64,000 bases of DNA from GCA-003244245 sp049673305 (GCA_049673305.1 JBATXM010000228.1:1-64000); one strand, 5' to 3'. Counted from the stretch's first letter, positions 28,338 through 40,099 are shown. Translations and numbers: made by a program. The notes: a model not told the origin generated them from the sequence alone.

Positions 28338-29582
28338 TCACCGTTTCAGCCGGGCAGCGACGGCGTCCCAGACGTAGGAGGCGAGCAGGCTCTTGGGGCC
28401 CTCGGGCAGGTCAGTCTCCCCGCCGTCGTCGCCGAGCAGCCAGCCACTGTTGTGCTCGACCTCGAACCCACCACCCTCCCCGACATCGTTGACCACCAAC
28501 AGGTCGCAGCCCTTGCGGGCGAGTTTGGCTCGGCCATGGGTGAGCACGTCACCCTCGGAGTCGCCAGTCTCAGCCGCGAAGCCGACCACCACCTGGCCCG
28601 CCGGGCGGCGGCGGACCACCTCGATCAGGATGTCCGGGGTGCGGACGAGCGATACCGGATCCGGGTCCGACCCAGTTTTCTTGATCTTGTTGGGATGCGG
28701 GTTGGCCGGCCGGAAGTCGGCCACCGCGGCAGCCATCACGACCGCAGCGGCGGACGGCGCCGCCACGAGCACCGCCTCCCGCAGCTGACCCGCGGTGTCC
28801 ACGCCGATCACCTCGACCCCGGCCGGAGCGGTCAGGTCAGGGGTGTGCGCCGCCACCAACGTCACCTGGGCACCGCGCTGCGCCGCAACCCGGGCCAGCG
28901 CGTAGCCCTGCCGGCCGGAGGACCGGTTGCCCAGGTAGCGCACCGGGTCCAGCGGCTCGCGAGTGCCACCCGCGGAGATCACCACATGCCGGCCGGTGAG
29001 GTCACGCGGTAGGGCGTCCGCGCGGCGCAGCAGCAGAGTGGCAAGATCCACGATCTCGGCCGGCTCCGGCAGCCGGCCAGCACCAGAGTCGGCACCGGTG
29101 AGCCGCCCGAACGCGGGACGGGCGACGACGGCTCCCCGGGAGCACAGCACCGCGACGTTGTGCACCGTGGCGGGGTGTTCCCACATCTCGGTGTGCATCG
29201 CGGGGACCAGCAGAATCGGGCAACGGGCAGTGAGCAGGCTGGCGCAGAGCAGGTCGTCGGCCCGGCCGTGGGCGGCGCGGGCCAGCAGGTCCGCAGTGGC
29301 CGGGGCAACCAGAACCAGGTCGGCGGCCTGCCCCAGCCGCACGTGAGGCACCTGCGCGACGTCACCGAACAGGTCGCGGTGCACTGGCAGCCCAGAGAGC
29401 GCCTCCCACGTCACGGCACCGACGAACTTCAGGGCGGCCTCAGTGGGAATGACCTGGACCTCATGGCCCATCTCGGTGAGCCGGCGGAGCACCTCACATA
29501 CCTTGTAGGCGGCGATGCCGCCCCCGATGCCGAGCACGATCCGCCGGGGTGGGTCCGGCCGGAGGAGCCCGGCTTGAGTCAC
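28338..29582 (-). CDS. coaBC: CoaBC, phosphopantothenoylcysteine decarboxylase / phosphopantothenate-cysteine ligase
   Basis: Coenzyme A biosynthesis. 414 residues: the N-terminal flavin-dependent CoaC domain (IVLGIGGGIAAYKVCEVLRR, catalytic His in LPVHRDLFGD, LVPAMHTEMWEHP) and the C-terminal CoaB ligase (VVISAGGTREPLDPVRYLGN, then RSSGRQGYALA, AAVADFRP, and a KKTGSD-type Lys loop). Its start overlaps the rpoZ stop by 4 nt (ATGA). Convergent with folD; 25 nt separate the stop codons. Confidence 0.96.
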   Translation of the reverse strand: MTQAGLLRPDPPRRIVLGIGGGIAAYKVCEVLRRLTEMGHEVQVIPTEAALKFVGAVTWEALSGLPVHRDLFGDVAQVPHVRLGQAADLVLVAPATADLLARAAHGRADDLLCASLLTARCPILLVPAMHTEMWEHPATVHNVAVLCSRGAVVARPAFGRLTGADSGAGRLPEPAEIVDLATLLLRRADALPRDLTGRHVVISAGGTREPLDPVRYLGNRSSGRQGYALARVAAQRGAQVTLVAAHTPDLTAPAGVEVIGVDTAGQLREAVLVAAPSAAAVVMAAAVADFRPANPHPNKIKKTGSDPDPVSLVRTPDILIEVVRRRPAGQVVVGFAAETGDSEGDVLTHGRAKLARKGCDLLVVNDVGEGGGFEVEHNSGWLLGDDGGETDLPEGPKSLLASYVWDAVAARLKR

Positions 29583-29869
29583 TGCCCCTCGGTGTGCTCG
29601 AGTAGTCCGGCGTGAATCTCGCGCAACGCGATCGACAGCGGCTTTTCCCTCGGTCCAGGCTCGACCAGCGGCCCGACGTACTCCAGCAACCCCTCCCCGA
29701 GCTGCGCGTAGTAGTCGTTGATCTGCCGAGCCCGCTTAGCTCCGAAGATCACCAGGGCGTACTTCGAGCTGACCCTGCTCAGCAGATCGTCGATCGGGGG
29801 GTTGGTGATGCCCTCCGGGGCAGCAACCAAGGAGGCGCCCAGCGCATCCAGTTCGGTGGGAATGCTCAC
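29579..29869 (-). CDS. rpoZ: RNA polymerase omega subunit
   Basis: 96 residues, normal for actinobacteria. The core PPIDDLLSRVSSKYALVIFG is followed by AKRARQINDYYAQLGEG, the conserved helix that wraps the beta' subunit C-terminus. It lies between gmk (19 nt upstream) and coaBC (4-nt overlap), the standard actinobacterial order mihF-gmk-rpoZ-coaBC. Confidence 0.96.
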   Translation of the reverse strand: MSIPTELDALGASLVAAPEGITNPPIDDLLSRVSSKYALVIFGAKRARQINDYYAQLGEGLLEYVGPLVEPGPREKPLSIALREIHAGLLEHTEGQ

Positions 29870-29888
29870 TCACTGTCTCCAGGTCACG

Positions 29889-30533
29889 TCAGATGTGTCG
29901 AAGCGGCGGTGTCCGCCGGTCGGTGTCGGTTGTTTCGGTGTCGGTTGTTAAGGGGCCGGCCATTAAGGCTATCAACTCCTGCGCGGCCCGCTGCACGTCG
30001 TCGTTGACGACTGTCGCATCGAATTCCCCGGCGGCGTCCAGCTCTTCACGCGCCACCTGTAACCGGCGCTCTTGCGCTGAGGGATCCTCCGTGCCGCGGG
30101 CGACCAGCCGCTTATACAGCACCTCCCAGGACGGCGGCACCAGCATCACCAGCAACGCGCCGGGCATTGCGGCCCGGATCTGCCGGGCGCCGTGCACTTC
30201 GATCTCCAGCAGCGTGGGTCGGCCAAGAGCCAGGGCCTGAAGTACCGGCTCGGCGGGAGTGCCGTAGAAGTTACCAGCAAACTCAGCGTGTTCAAGAAAC
30301 TCGCCGTGCTCAATCATGCGAGCAAAGGTGGGGCGGTCCACATAATGGTAATGCTCGCCCGGGCGTTCCTGCGGACGAGGCGCTCGCGTGGTCATCGAGA
30401 CGCTGACAAAAAGCTGCGGCTGGCGCCGCCGCACTTCAGCCACCACGCTGGACTTGCCGACACCAGAGGGACCTGAGACGACGGTGAGTCGGGGCCCGGC
30501 GGCCTTGATGGACCCCGGCTCACACATCGTCAC
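29889..30533 (-). CDS. gmk: Guanylate kinase
   Basis: 214 residues. Converts GMP to GDP. The P-loop is SGPSGVGKSSVV; the GMP-binding region is SMTTRAPRPQERPGEHYHYV; FLEHAEFAGNFYGTP and LLEIEVHGARQIRA are conserved. A polar Thr/Asp/Arg-rich tail follows residue 195. The start may be GTG 30533 or ATG 30527. Part of the mihF-gmk-rpoZ-coaBC run. Confidence 0.95.
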   Translation of the reverse strand: MTMCEPGSIKAAGPRLTVVSGPSGVGKSSVVAEVRRRQPQLFVSVSMTTRAPRPQERPGEHYHYVDRPTFARMIEHGEFLEHAEFAGNFYGTPAEPVLQALALGRPTLLEIEVHGARQIRAAMPGALLVMLVPPSWEVLYKRLVARGTEDPSAQERRLQVAREELDAAGEFDATVVNDDVQRAAQELIALMAGPLTTDTETTDTDRRTPPLRHI

Positions 30534-30557
30534 AGCATGATCACTCTAAGTCGATGG

Positions 30558-30875
30558 TCACTCTGGGCCGAACTCGCTGAGCAAAGCCTTGCGTTGGCGC
30601 TCGCCAAGCCCACGCAACCGCCGGCTCGTGGCGATCTCGAGGCGCTCCATAATCTGCCCGGCGCGAACCTTGCCCACTCCCGGCAAAGCCTCAAGTAACG
30701 CCGACACCTTCATCTTGCCCAGGATGTCGTCACTGTCGGACTTGGCCAGGACCTCTTTGAGGTTGGTCCCACCACGCTTGAGGAGCTCCTTGAGCTCGGC
30801 CCTGGCGCGTCGGGCGGCAGCCGCCTTCTCCAACGCAGCGGCCCGCTGCTCCTCGGTCAGCTGGGGAAGGGCCAC
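30558..30875 (-). CDS. mihF: Actinobacterial integration host factor mIHF
   Basis: 105-residue nucleoid-associated protein. The N-terminal helix (LPQLTEEQRAAALEKAAAAR) and RRARAELKELLKRGG lead to the DNA-binding H2TH-like core KVSALLEALPGVGKVRAGQI and the C-terminal RRLRGLGERQRKAL. The mIHF family is restricted to actinobacteria and is unrelated to E. coli IHF; it bends DNA and affects chromosome compaction and secondary metabolism in Streptomyces. GTG start at 30875 after GGAGGAGA. Between pyrF and gmk, its usual place. Confidence 0.95.
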   Translation of the reverse strand: MALPQLTEEQRAAALEKAAAARRARAELKELLKRGGTNLKEVLAKSDSDDILGKMKVSALLEALPGVGKVRAGQIMERLEIATSRRLRGLGERQRKALLSEFGPE

Positions 30876-30954
30876 AGTCTCCTCCGTCGATTACTAGTGC
30901 TGAGGGATGTTCTTGATTTGGCTCGGCGACCGTATCGTCCGGGCGACCAGCCGC

Positions 30955-31849
30955 TTAACCCGGGGTACCCCCGCCGACCTGCCCCGACCGGGGACCCGAC
31001 TGGGGGCAGAGCAGCGCGGCTGCCTCGTCGGCGGTTTGCCGAGCGGCGTGTCGCAGGGCCGCTGGTTGCGGCCCATGCCGCAACAGGTCCCGAGACGTGG
31101 CCGCCACGACGTGGCAGGCCACCGCGCCGAAGACCCGCGCCACGTCAGCCAGGCCGGCGCCCTGCGCCCCCACTCCGGGAGCCAGGACGGGTCCGTTGAG
31201 AGCCTCCAGCCGCAGCGCACCGGCCGCCCTCGTGGCCCCCACCACCACGCCGAGGTCACCGACGGGATGCCGGCCGGCGTTGCGAGCGGCGACGGCGTCG
31301 ACCACGGATTGGGCAACCGTGCTCCCGGTCCTGGTGAGCGCGGACTGCACGTCGGCACCCTCGGGGTTGGAGGTCAGTGCCACGACGAACACCCCCCGCC
31401 CGGTCCGGCCAGCCAGCTCGAACGCCGGTTCCAGCGCATCGACACCCAGGTAGGGCGAGACGGTGATCGCGTCGGCGGCCAGCGGCGCCCCGTCGCTCAG
31501 GTAGGCCGTGGCGTACCCAGCCATGGTGGAGCCAATGTCCCCCCGCTTGACGTCGAGCAGCACCAGCGCGCCGGCTTCCCGGGCCGCCACGAGCACCCGC
31601 TCCAACACCGCGACGCCCCGCGCCCCGTACCGCTCAAAGAACGCGGACTGCGGCTTGACCAGCGCCACCTCGGGCGCCAACGCCTCCACAGCGCGCAGAG
31701 CAAACCTCTCCAGCCCCGCCACGTCATCGCCGAATCCCCACTGCGCCAGCAACCCAGGATGCGGATCAACCCCCACGCACAACGGCCCCCGCGCCACCGC
31801 AACCGCCCGCAACCGCGCGCCAAACCCGCATTCAGCGGGCTCAGCGGGG

Positions 31850-31860
<11 letters not shown>
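30955..31860 (-). CDS. pyrF: Orotidine 5'-phosphate decarboxylase (long, type 2)
   Basis: Last step of UMP synthesis. 301 residues; the longer actinobacterial PyrF type. LCVGVDPHPGLLAQWG, VKPQSAFFERYG, VLLDVKRGDIGST (catalytic Lys/Asp network) and VSPYLGVDALEP are conserved; APGVGAQGA is the phosphate-gripping end of the barrel. The GTG at 31860 overlaps the carB 3' end by 11 nt. Its first codons are encoded by the left arm and loop of a 66-nt palindrome (31826-31891), so the N-terminus NNPAEPAECGFGAR is partly repeat-derived. Last gene of the pyr operon. Confidence 0.95.
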
Positions 31861-35233
<3,373 letters not shown>

Positions 35234-35237
35234 TAGC

Positions 35238-36422
35238 TCACCCTCCAGCGCCATTCGGAGCCGAATCGCTGTTGTCATCCCTCCCCAGATCGACATTCGG
35301 CTCCGAATGGCGATTCTGGGACATGAGGTTGCAGAAACGGGTGAAGAGGTGGGCCGCGTCGTGGGGGCCGGGGGCTGACTCGGGGTGGTATTGGACGCTG
35401 AAGGCTGGGGTGTCCAGGCAGGTCAGGCCCTCGACGGTACCGTCGTTGGGGCAGGAGTGGCTCACCACCGCAGGGCCGAAGTCGGAATCGAAACGCTCCC
35501 CGGGCTCCCCCTCGACGGCGAAACCGTGGTTTTGCGAGGTGATCGCGACCCGCCCGGTGGCGTGCTCGACAACCGGGACGTTGAGGCCGCGGTGCCCGTA
35601 GCGCATCTTGTAGGTACCCCGGCCCAGAGCCCGGCCGAGGATCTGGTTGCCGAAGCAGATCCCGAACAACGGCACCCGCCGGGCCAGCATTGCGCGGGTC
35701 AACGCGACCGCGTGGGCCGCGGTGGCCGGGTCGCCCGGTCCGTTGGACAGGAACACCCCGTCAGGTTCCCGCTCCAACACCTGCTCCAGCGTCACGGTGG
35801 CCGGCAGGACGTGCGTCTCGATCCCCCGAGCGGCCAGCATCCTCGGCGTGTTGAACTTGATCCCCAAATCCAGTGCCACCACCCGGAACCGACGCTTGAC
35901 GGTGGCAGCCACGACGTAGGGCTGGGCGACGGTGACCTCGCCGACCAGGTCGGCGCCGGCCATCGGGGGGCTGGATTGGACCCTCGCCAGCAGCTGCGGC
36001 GGGTCGGCCAGCGCGGCACCGGAGAAGATTCCAGCGCGCATGCAGCCGTGCTCGCGCAGGCGTCGGGTCAGCGCGCGGGTGTCCAGCTCGGAGATCCCTA
36101 CGACATTCTGACGGGACAGCTCCTCGTCGAGGGACCGGACCGAGCGCCAGTTGGACGGGACCCGGGCGGGGTCGCGCACGACGTAGCCGGCAACCCAGAT
36201 CCGGCGCGACTCGTCGTCCTCGTCGTTCCATCCGGTGTTGCCGATATGCGGAGCGGTCTGCACCACGATCTGACGGTGGTAGGACGGGTCGGTGAGAGTT
36301 TCTTGGTAACCGGTCATGCCGGTGGCGAACACCGCCTCGCCCAGCGCCTGGCCCACCGCGCCGTAGGCCGCACCGCGCAGGGTGGTGCCGTCCTCCAGGA
36401 CCAGCACGGCCAGGGGGCTCAT
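35238..36422 (-). CDS. carA: Carbamoyl-phosphate synthase, small (glutaminase) subunit
   Basis: 394 residues. The N-terminal CarA-specific domain (FATGMTGYQETLTDPSYH) is followed by a class I glutamine amidotransferase: nucleophile Cys in FGICFGNQILGRALG, FLSNGPGDPA, and the His-Glu dyad in VQYHPESAPGP. The ATG at 36422 overlaps the pyrC stop (TGATG). The protein should end near HLFTRFCNLM, but a polar tail of about 27 residues follows; it is encoded by an inverted repeat (35249-35312) that apparently displaced the original stop. Confidence 0.95.
   Translation of the reverse strand: MSPLAVLVLEDGTTLRGAAYGAVGQALGEAVFATGMTGYQETLTDPSYHRQIVVQTAPHIGNTGWNDEDDESRRIWVAGYVVRDPARVPSNWRSVRSLDEELSRQNVVGISELDTRALTRRLREHGCMRAGIFSGAALADPPQLLARVQSSPPMAGADLVGEVTVAQPYVVAATVKRRFRVVALDLGIKFNTPRMLAARGIETHVLPATVTLEQVLEREPDGVFLSNGPGDPATAAHAVALTRAMLARRVPLFGICFGNQILGRALGRGTYKMRYGHRGLNVPVVEHATGRVAITSQNHGFAVEGEPGERFDSDFGPAVVSHSCPNDGTVEGLTCLDTPAFSVQYHPESAPGPHDAAHLFTRFCNLMSQNRHSEPNVDLGRDDNSDSAPNGAGG
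35249..35312. repeat. 18-bp-arm palindrome at the carA 3' end
   Basis: CGCCATTCGGAGCCGAAT (35249-35266) and ATTCGGCTCCGAATGGCG (35295-35312) are exact reverse complements with a 28-nt spacer. It lies inside the last codons of carA, encoding its atypical tail, and 16 nt upstream of carB. As RNA it would form a stem just before the carB ribosome site. Confidence 0.9.
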
Positions 36423-37717
36423 CACCGCTGCACCTTCCCGTCCTCGGTGGTGATCTCGCCGCGGAGCAGCGTGGCCACCACCCGGCCGGGCAACTCCATC
36501 CCCTCATAAGGAGTGTTGCCGGCCAGGCTGGCCAGTTGCGCGCCGCGTACCGTCCAGGTGGCGTCCGGGTCCACCAGCACCAATGTCGCCGGCTGCCCCA
36601 CCGCGATCGGCCGGCCCTGCTCAGTCGCCGCACCGATGCGGGCCGGGCGCTCACTCATCACCCGGGACACTCCCCGCCAGTCCAGCAGGCCGGGAAGCAC
36701 CATTGTGGCCATCACCACGGACAGCGCGGTCTGCAGTCCCAGCATGCCGGGCCGGGCCGAAGACCATTCACAGTCTTTGTCCTGAGCGGCGTGCGGAGCA
36801 TGGTCGGTGGCCACGCAGTCCACGATCCCCTCCGCCAGCGCGGCGCGTAACGCCTGGGTGTCAGCGGCGGTGCGCAGCGGCGGGTTGACCTTGTTCACCG
36901 GGTCGTAACCGACCAGCCGCTCATCGGTGAGCAGCAGGTGGTGCGGGGTCACCTCGGCGGATACCCGGATCCCGCGCTCCTTGGCCCACCGCAGCACCTC
37001 CACCGTGCCCGCAGTGGACACGTGGCAGACGTGCACCGCCGCTGAGGCGTCCCGGGCAAGCAGGCAGTCCCGTGCCACGATCGACTCCTCCGCGGCGGCG
37101 GGCCAGCCGGCCAGCCCCAGCCGAGCGGCGATCTCCCCCTCATGCGCTTGCGCTCCGGCGGTCAGTCGAAGATCTTCGGCATGCTGCGCGATGACGCCGC
37201 CCAGCCCTCGGGTGTATTCCAGGGCACGGCGCATCAGCAGCGGGTCGTGCACACACATCCCGTCATCGGAGAATATCCGCACTGCGGCGGCGGACGCGGC
37301 CATGGCGCCCAACTCGGCGAGCCGCTCGCCGCGCAGCCCGACGGTGACCGCACCGACCGGGTGCACGTCGACCAGTCCGACGTCGCGGCCGCGTCGGTGG
37401 ACGTGCTCGACGATCACCGCGGTATCGGCCACCGGGTCGGTATTGGCCATCGCGAACACCGCCGTGTAGCCGCCCAGCGCCGCGGCCGCCGAGCCGGTGG
37501 CGATCGTCTCGGCGTCCTCCCGGCCAGGCTCGCGCAGGTGCGCGTGCAGGTCAACCAGGCCGGGCAGCGCCACAAGGCCGCCACCGTCGAGCACCTCGGC
37601 GCCGGTGCCGTCCAGGCCGGCGCCCAGTTCGGCGATCATCCCGGCTCGGACCAGCAGATCCACCGGTTCCCCCGCGCCATAGGGCCGGATTCCCCGAAGC
37701 AGCAGCTCTCGCGTCAT
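36422..37717 (-). CDS. pyrC: Dihydroorotase, class I
   Basis: 431 residues. Metal-dependent amidohydrolase closing carbamoyl-aspartate to dihydroorotate. The zinc site is built from DLHAHLREPGREDAETIATG, then GVIAQHAED, VHVCHVSTAG and CVATDHAPH. FAMANTDPV and NPPLRTAAD are also conserved. The start overlaps the pyrB stop by 4 nt (37714-37717); the end overlaps carA. Complete and normal length. Confidence 0.96.
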   Translation of the reverse strand: MTRELLLRGIRPYGAGEPVDLLVRAGMIAELGAGLDGTGAEVLDGGGLVALPGLVDLHAHLREPGREDAETIATGSAAAALGGYTAVFAMANTDPVADTAVIVEHVHRRGRDVGLVDVHPVGAVTVGLRGERLAELGAMAASAAAVRIFSDDGMCVHDPLLMRRALEYTRGLGGVIAQHAEDLRLTAGAQAHEGEIAARLGLAGWPAAAEESIVARDCLLARDASAAVHVCHVSTAGTVEVLRWAKERGIRVSAEVTPHHLLLTDERLVGYDPVNKVNPPLRTAADTQALRAALAEGIVDCVATDHAPHAAQDKDCEWSSARPGMLGLQTALSVVMATMVLPGLLDWRGVSRVMSERPARIGAATEQGRPIAVGQPATLVLVDPDATWTVRGAQLASLAGNTPYEGMELPGRVVATLLRGEITTEDGKVQR

Positions 37718-38712
37718 GGCTGTTCTTCTTGGGCTGCGAGCAGGTGATAAAGCACCGCCATCCGCACATGCACCCCGTTGCGGACCTGTTCGGTGATCGC
37801 GGCGCGAGGCGAGTCAGCGACCGAGTGCGCAATCTCCATGCCGCGCAGCATCGGACCGGGGTGCAGCACCACGGCATGCTCGGGCAGCAGCCCCAGACGC
37901 GCCTCGGTGAGCCCGTAGCGGATCGAATACTCCCGAGCCGAGGGAAAGAACCCGCCATGCATCCGCTCGGCCTGAACCCGCAGCATCATCACCGCGTCGC
38001 TGCCAGGCAGTGCGGCATCAAGATCATGCCAGACCTCAACGCCTCGATGTTCAACGCCCCACTTCTCCACGCCCCGCTTCTCAACACCCCACTTTTCAAC
38101 ACCCCACTTTTCAACACCCCACTTTTCAACACCACAGGGCAGCAAGGTAGGCGGGGCAACGAGGTGGATCCGGGCACCCAGTGTGATCAAGAGCTCGATG
38201 TTCGAACGAGCGACCCTACTGTGCAGCACATCACCTACAATGGTGATGGTCCGCCCATTCAGGGTACCCAGTCGTTCACGTAACGTAGCCGCATCGAGCA
38301 GCGCCTGGGTAGGGTGCTGGTGCGTGCCGTCGCCGGCGTTGATCACGTGCGTGGGTACCCAGCCGGCGAGGCGATGCGCCGCACCCGACGCGGGGTGACG
38401 GAGCACCACGCAATCCGCGCCCATCGCGGCCAGGGTGAGCGCGGTGTCGCGGAGCGACTCCCCTTTGACCACCGACGAAGCACCGGCCGAGACGTTGACC
38501 ACATCGGCGCTCATCCACTTGCCTGCGATCTCGAAAGACGCTCGGGTGCGGGTGGAGTGCTCGTAGAACAAGGTGACCACGGTGCGCCCGCGCAGCGTGG
38601 GTAGCTTGCGCACCTGGCGACCCAGCAGCGACCGTTTGAGCGCCTCGGCGGTGTCCAGCAGCGCGATAACGGTCTCGCGCCGCAGGTCAGTGGTGCTCAG
38701 CAGGTGCCTCAC
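37714..38712 (-). CDS. pyrB: Aspartate carbamoyltransferase with an in-frame pentapeptide-repeat insertion
   Basis: 332 residues, about 20-25 longer than usual. The carbamoyl-phosphate domain has LFYEHSTRTRASFEIAGKWM (the STRT loop) and VVLRHPASGAAHRLA; the aspartate domain has ITIVGDVLHSRVARSN, VMMLRVQAERM and VVLHPGPMLRGMEI, all intact. Between the strand HLVAPPTLLPCGVEKW and the helix HDLDAALPGSD, a run of Gly-Val-Glu-Lys-Trp units replaces a short loop. It is encoded by a 15-nt minisatellite (38036-38133). The insertion is on the surface, away from the active site, so activity is probably kept. Overlaps pyrR and pyrC by 4 nt each. Confidence 0.95.
   Translation of the reverse strand: MRHLLSTTDLRRETVIALLDTAEALKRSLLGRQVRKLPTLRGRTVVTLFYEHSTRTRASFEIAGKWMSADVVNVSAGASSVVKGESLRDTALTLAAMGADCVVLRHPASGAAHRLAGWVPTHVINAGDGTHQHPTQALLDAATLRERLGTLNGRTITIVGDVLHSRVARSNIELLITLGARIHLVAPPTLLPCGVEKWGVEKWGVEKWGVEKRGVEKWGVEHRGVEVWHDLDAALPGSDAVMMLRVQAERMHGGFFPSAREYSIRYGLTEARLGLLPEHAVVLHPGPMLRGMEIAHSVADSPRAAITEQVRNGVHVRMAVLYHLLAAQEEQP
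38036..38133. repeat. 15-nt minisatellite inside pyrB
   Basis: Units of the type TCAACACCCCACTTT (plus strand). Three consecutive perfect copies at 38081-38125 are flanked by two diverged copies (38051-38080), an older degenerate one (38036-38050) and a partial one (38126-38133). Each unit encodes Gly-Val-Glu-Lys-Trp or a variant on the minus strand. The perfect inner copies suggest recent slippage expansion. Confidence 0.92.
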
Positions 38713-39290
38713 CGCTGGCTCCGACGGATCACGACAGCATCGGTGCCGTCCGTCTCGACCAACAGCACACCGACCTCCTCGTCCCGTGAGGTCGGCAGGT
38801 TCTTGCCTACGTAATCGGCCCGAATCGGCAACTCACGGTGGCCACGGTCGACCAGGACAGCAAGTTGTACCGCCCGGGGGCGGCCGTACTCGCGCAGCGC
38901 GTCCAGCGCGGCCGCAACGGTGCGTCCGGAATACAGCACGTCGTCGACCAGTACCACGAGCGCATCATCGAGCCCACTAGCGGGCAGCTCAGTGGCCCGC
39001 AGCGGGCGGGTGGGCCGACGCCGCAGGTCGTCCCGGTACAGGGTGATGTCGAGGATGCCCACACTGGGCCGGGTCCCGCCGAACTCACGGATCCGGTCTG
39101 CCAGCCGGTGCGCCAGCGGAACACCCCGGGTAGGGATGCCCACCAGCATCGCTGGATCAGGAGCGGTGCGCTCGATGACCTGATGGGCCATCCGGGCGAC
39201 GATGCGCGCGACCTCGGCCGCGCAGAGCAGCTCCCGCTGCCGCGGCGGCCGCGCCTCACCCACCGCACCCGTCCCCGCGGGGGACGACAC
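38709..39290 (-). CDS. pyrR: PyrR, UMP-sensing RNA-binding regulator / uracil phosphoribosyltransferase
   Basis: 193 residues. Type I phosphoribosyltransferase fold with the PRPP loop VVLVDDVLYSGRTVAAALDA, and GIPTRGVPLAHRLADRI and DITLYRDDL, all PyrR-specific. It binds pyr leader RNA when UMP is high and reduces expression of the operon. The GTG at 39290 follows AGGAGG at 6 nt; longer in-frame starts lack homology. First gene of pyrR-pyrB-pyrC-carA-carB-pyrF. A candidate PyrR-binding loop lies directly before its ribosome site. Confidence 0.94.
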   Translation of the reverse strand: MSSPAGTGAVGEARPPRQRELLCAAEVARIVARMAHQVIERTAPDPAMLVGIPTRGVPLAHRLADRIREFGGTRPSVGILDITLYRDDLRRRPTRPLRATELPASGLDDALVVLVDDVLYSGRTVAAALDALREYGRPRAVQLAVLVDRGHRELPIRADYVGKNLPTSRDEEVGVLLVETDGTDAVVIRRSQR

Positions 39291-39304
39291 GGTGGACCTC
39301 CTTT

Positions 39305-39322
39305 CCCGCCTCACCGGACGGG
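39305..39322 (-). promoter_or_regulatory. Candidate PyrR-binding loop in the pyr operon leader
   Basis: On the minus strand the RNA reads CCCGUCCGGUGAGGCGGG: a CCCG/CGGG stem closing the loop UCCGGUGAGG. This matches the core of the PyrR recognition consensus (UCCNGNGAGGY). It ends 4 nt before the AGGAGG of pyrR, which suits translational repression, the mode described for mycobacterial pyr leaders. A second stem (39329-39356, AGGACG...CGTCCT with inner TCTGG/CCAGA) lies upstream. Confidence 0.75.
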
Positions 39323-39468
39323 CCTTAAAGGACGTCTGGGGCCAGACCGGCGTCCTGACCCAGATACCGACGGTACCAGTCGGGTCCGGTAAGCGGTTGC
39401 CGACGCTGCGCCACTGCCCCGTCCGGGTGGTGTGTGTGACTCTGTGCGGTCTTGGGCCCCTAATGGCT

Positions 39469-39483
39469 TGACCTCTGAGGTCA
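39469..39483. promoter_or_regulatory. Perfect palindrome upstream of bldD
   Basis: TGACCTCTGAGGTCA is a 7-1-7 dyad about 95 nt upstream of the bldD start, within the 287-nt divergent bldD/pyrR intergenic region. The flanking sequence extends to GGTCACTC, reminiscent of a TCAC half-site as bound by BldD. It may be an autoregulatory operator; this is inferred. Confidence 0.4.
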
Positions 39484-39577
39484 CTCAGCGCAGCATTACT
39501 CTCCGTATCATCCCCGATTTTCGCGTAGCGCCCCAAGGCGTTGACCGGTCGGGGTCGGAAGAAGGAGAAGAAGCCAG

Positions 39578-40099
39578 ATGGGCGACTACGCCAAGGCACT
39601 GGGGTCCAAACTGCGCGGCATCCGCCAGCAGCAGGGTCTGTCACTGCACGGTGTCGAGCAAAAGTCGGCGGGCCGCTGGAAAGCTGTGGTGGTCGGCTCC
39701 TACGAGCGCGGCGACCGGGCGGTCACGGTGCAGAAGCTCGCTGAGCTCGCCGACTTCTACGGCGTCCCCGTACCCGAACTGCTGCCCGAGGGTCGAGTAC
39801 CCTCCGGCACCGAGCCGGCTACCAAGATCGTCATCAATCTGGAGCGTCTGCAGCAGCTGCCAGTGGACAAGGTGGGGCCACTGGCCCGCTACGCCGCGAC
39901 GATCCAGAGCCAGCGCGGTGACTACAACGGCAAGGTGCTGTCCATCCGTACCGAGGACCTGCGCTCACTGGCGATCATCTACGACATGTCGCCCGGTGAT
40001 CTCACTGAGCGGCTGATCGACTGGGGTGTGCTGCCTCCCGAAGCTCGCCCCGCCAAGGACCCCGCACAGGACCCCGCTAAGGACAGAGAAGAAGCCTGA
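39578..40099 (+). CDS. bldD: BldD, c-di-GMP-responsive developmental master regulator
   Basis: 173 residues. The N-terminal XRE-type helix-turn-helix is KLRGIRQQQGLSLHGVEQKS, followed by YERGDRAVTVQKLAELADFY. The C-terminal domain has the signature RGD-X8-RxxD (R-G-D YNGKVLSI R-T-E-D) that binds a tetrameric c-di-GMP cage in Streptomyces, where BldD-c-di-GMP represses sporulation genes. The C-terminus ends in a short Pro-Ala-Lys-Asp-Pro repeat. Ribosome site AAGGAG. Divergent from pyrR and convergent with nusB, a typical actinobacterial position. Confidence 0.95.
   Translation: MGDYAKALGSKLRGIRQQQGLSLHGVEQKSAGRWKAVVVGSYERGDRAVTVQKLAELADFYGVPVPELLPEGRVPSGTEPATKIVINLERLQQLPVDKVGPLARYAATIQSQRGDYNGKVLSIRTEDLRSLAIIYDMSPGDLTERLIDWGVLPPEARPAKDPAQDPAKDREEA

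Noticed and set aside
38036..38133. Regular short repeats considered as a CRISPR-like array
   Set aside because: The units are tandem without spacers, 15 nt long and in frame within pyrB, so this is a coding minisatellite.
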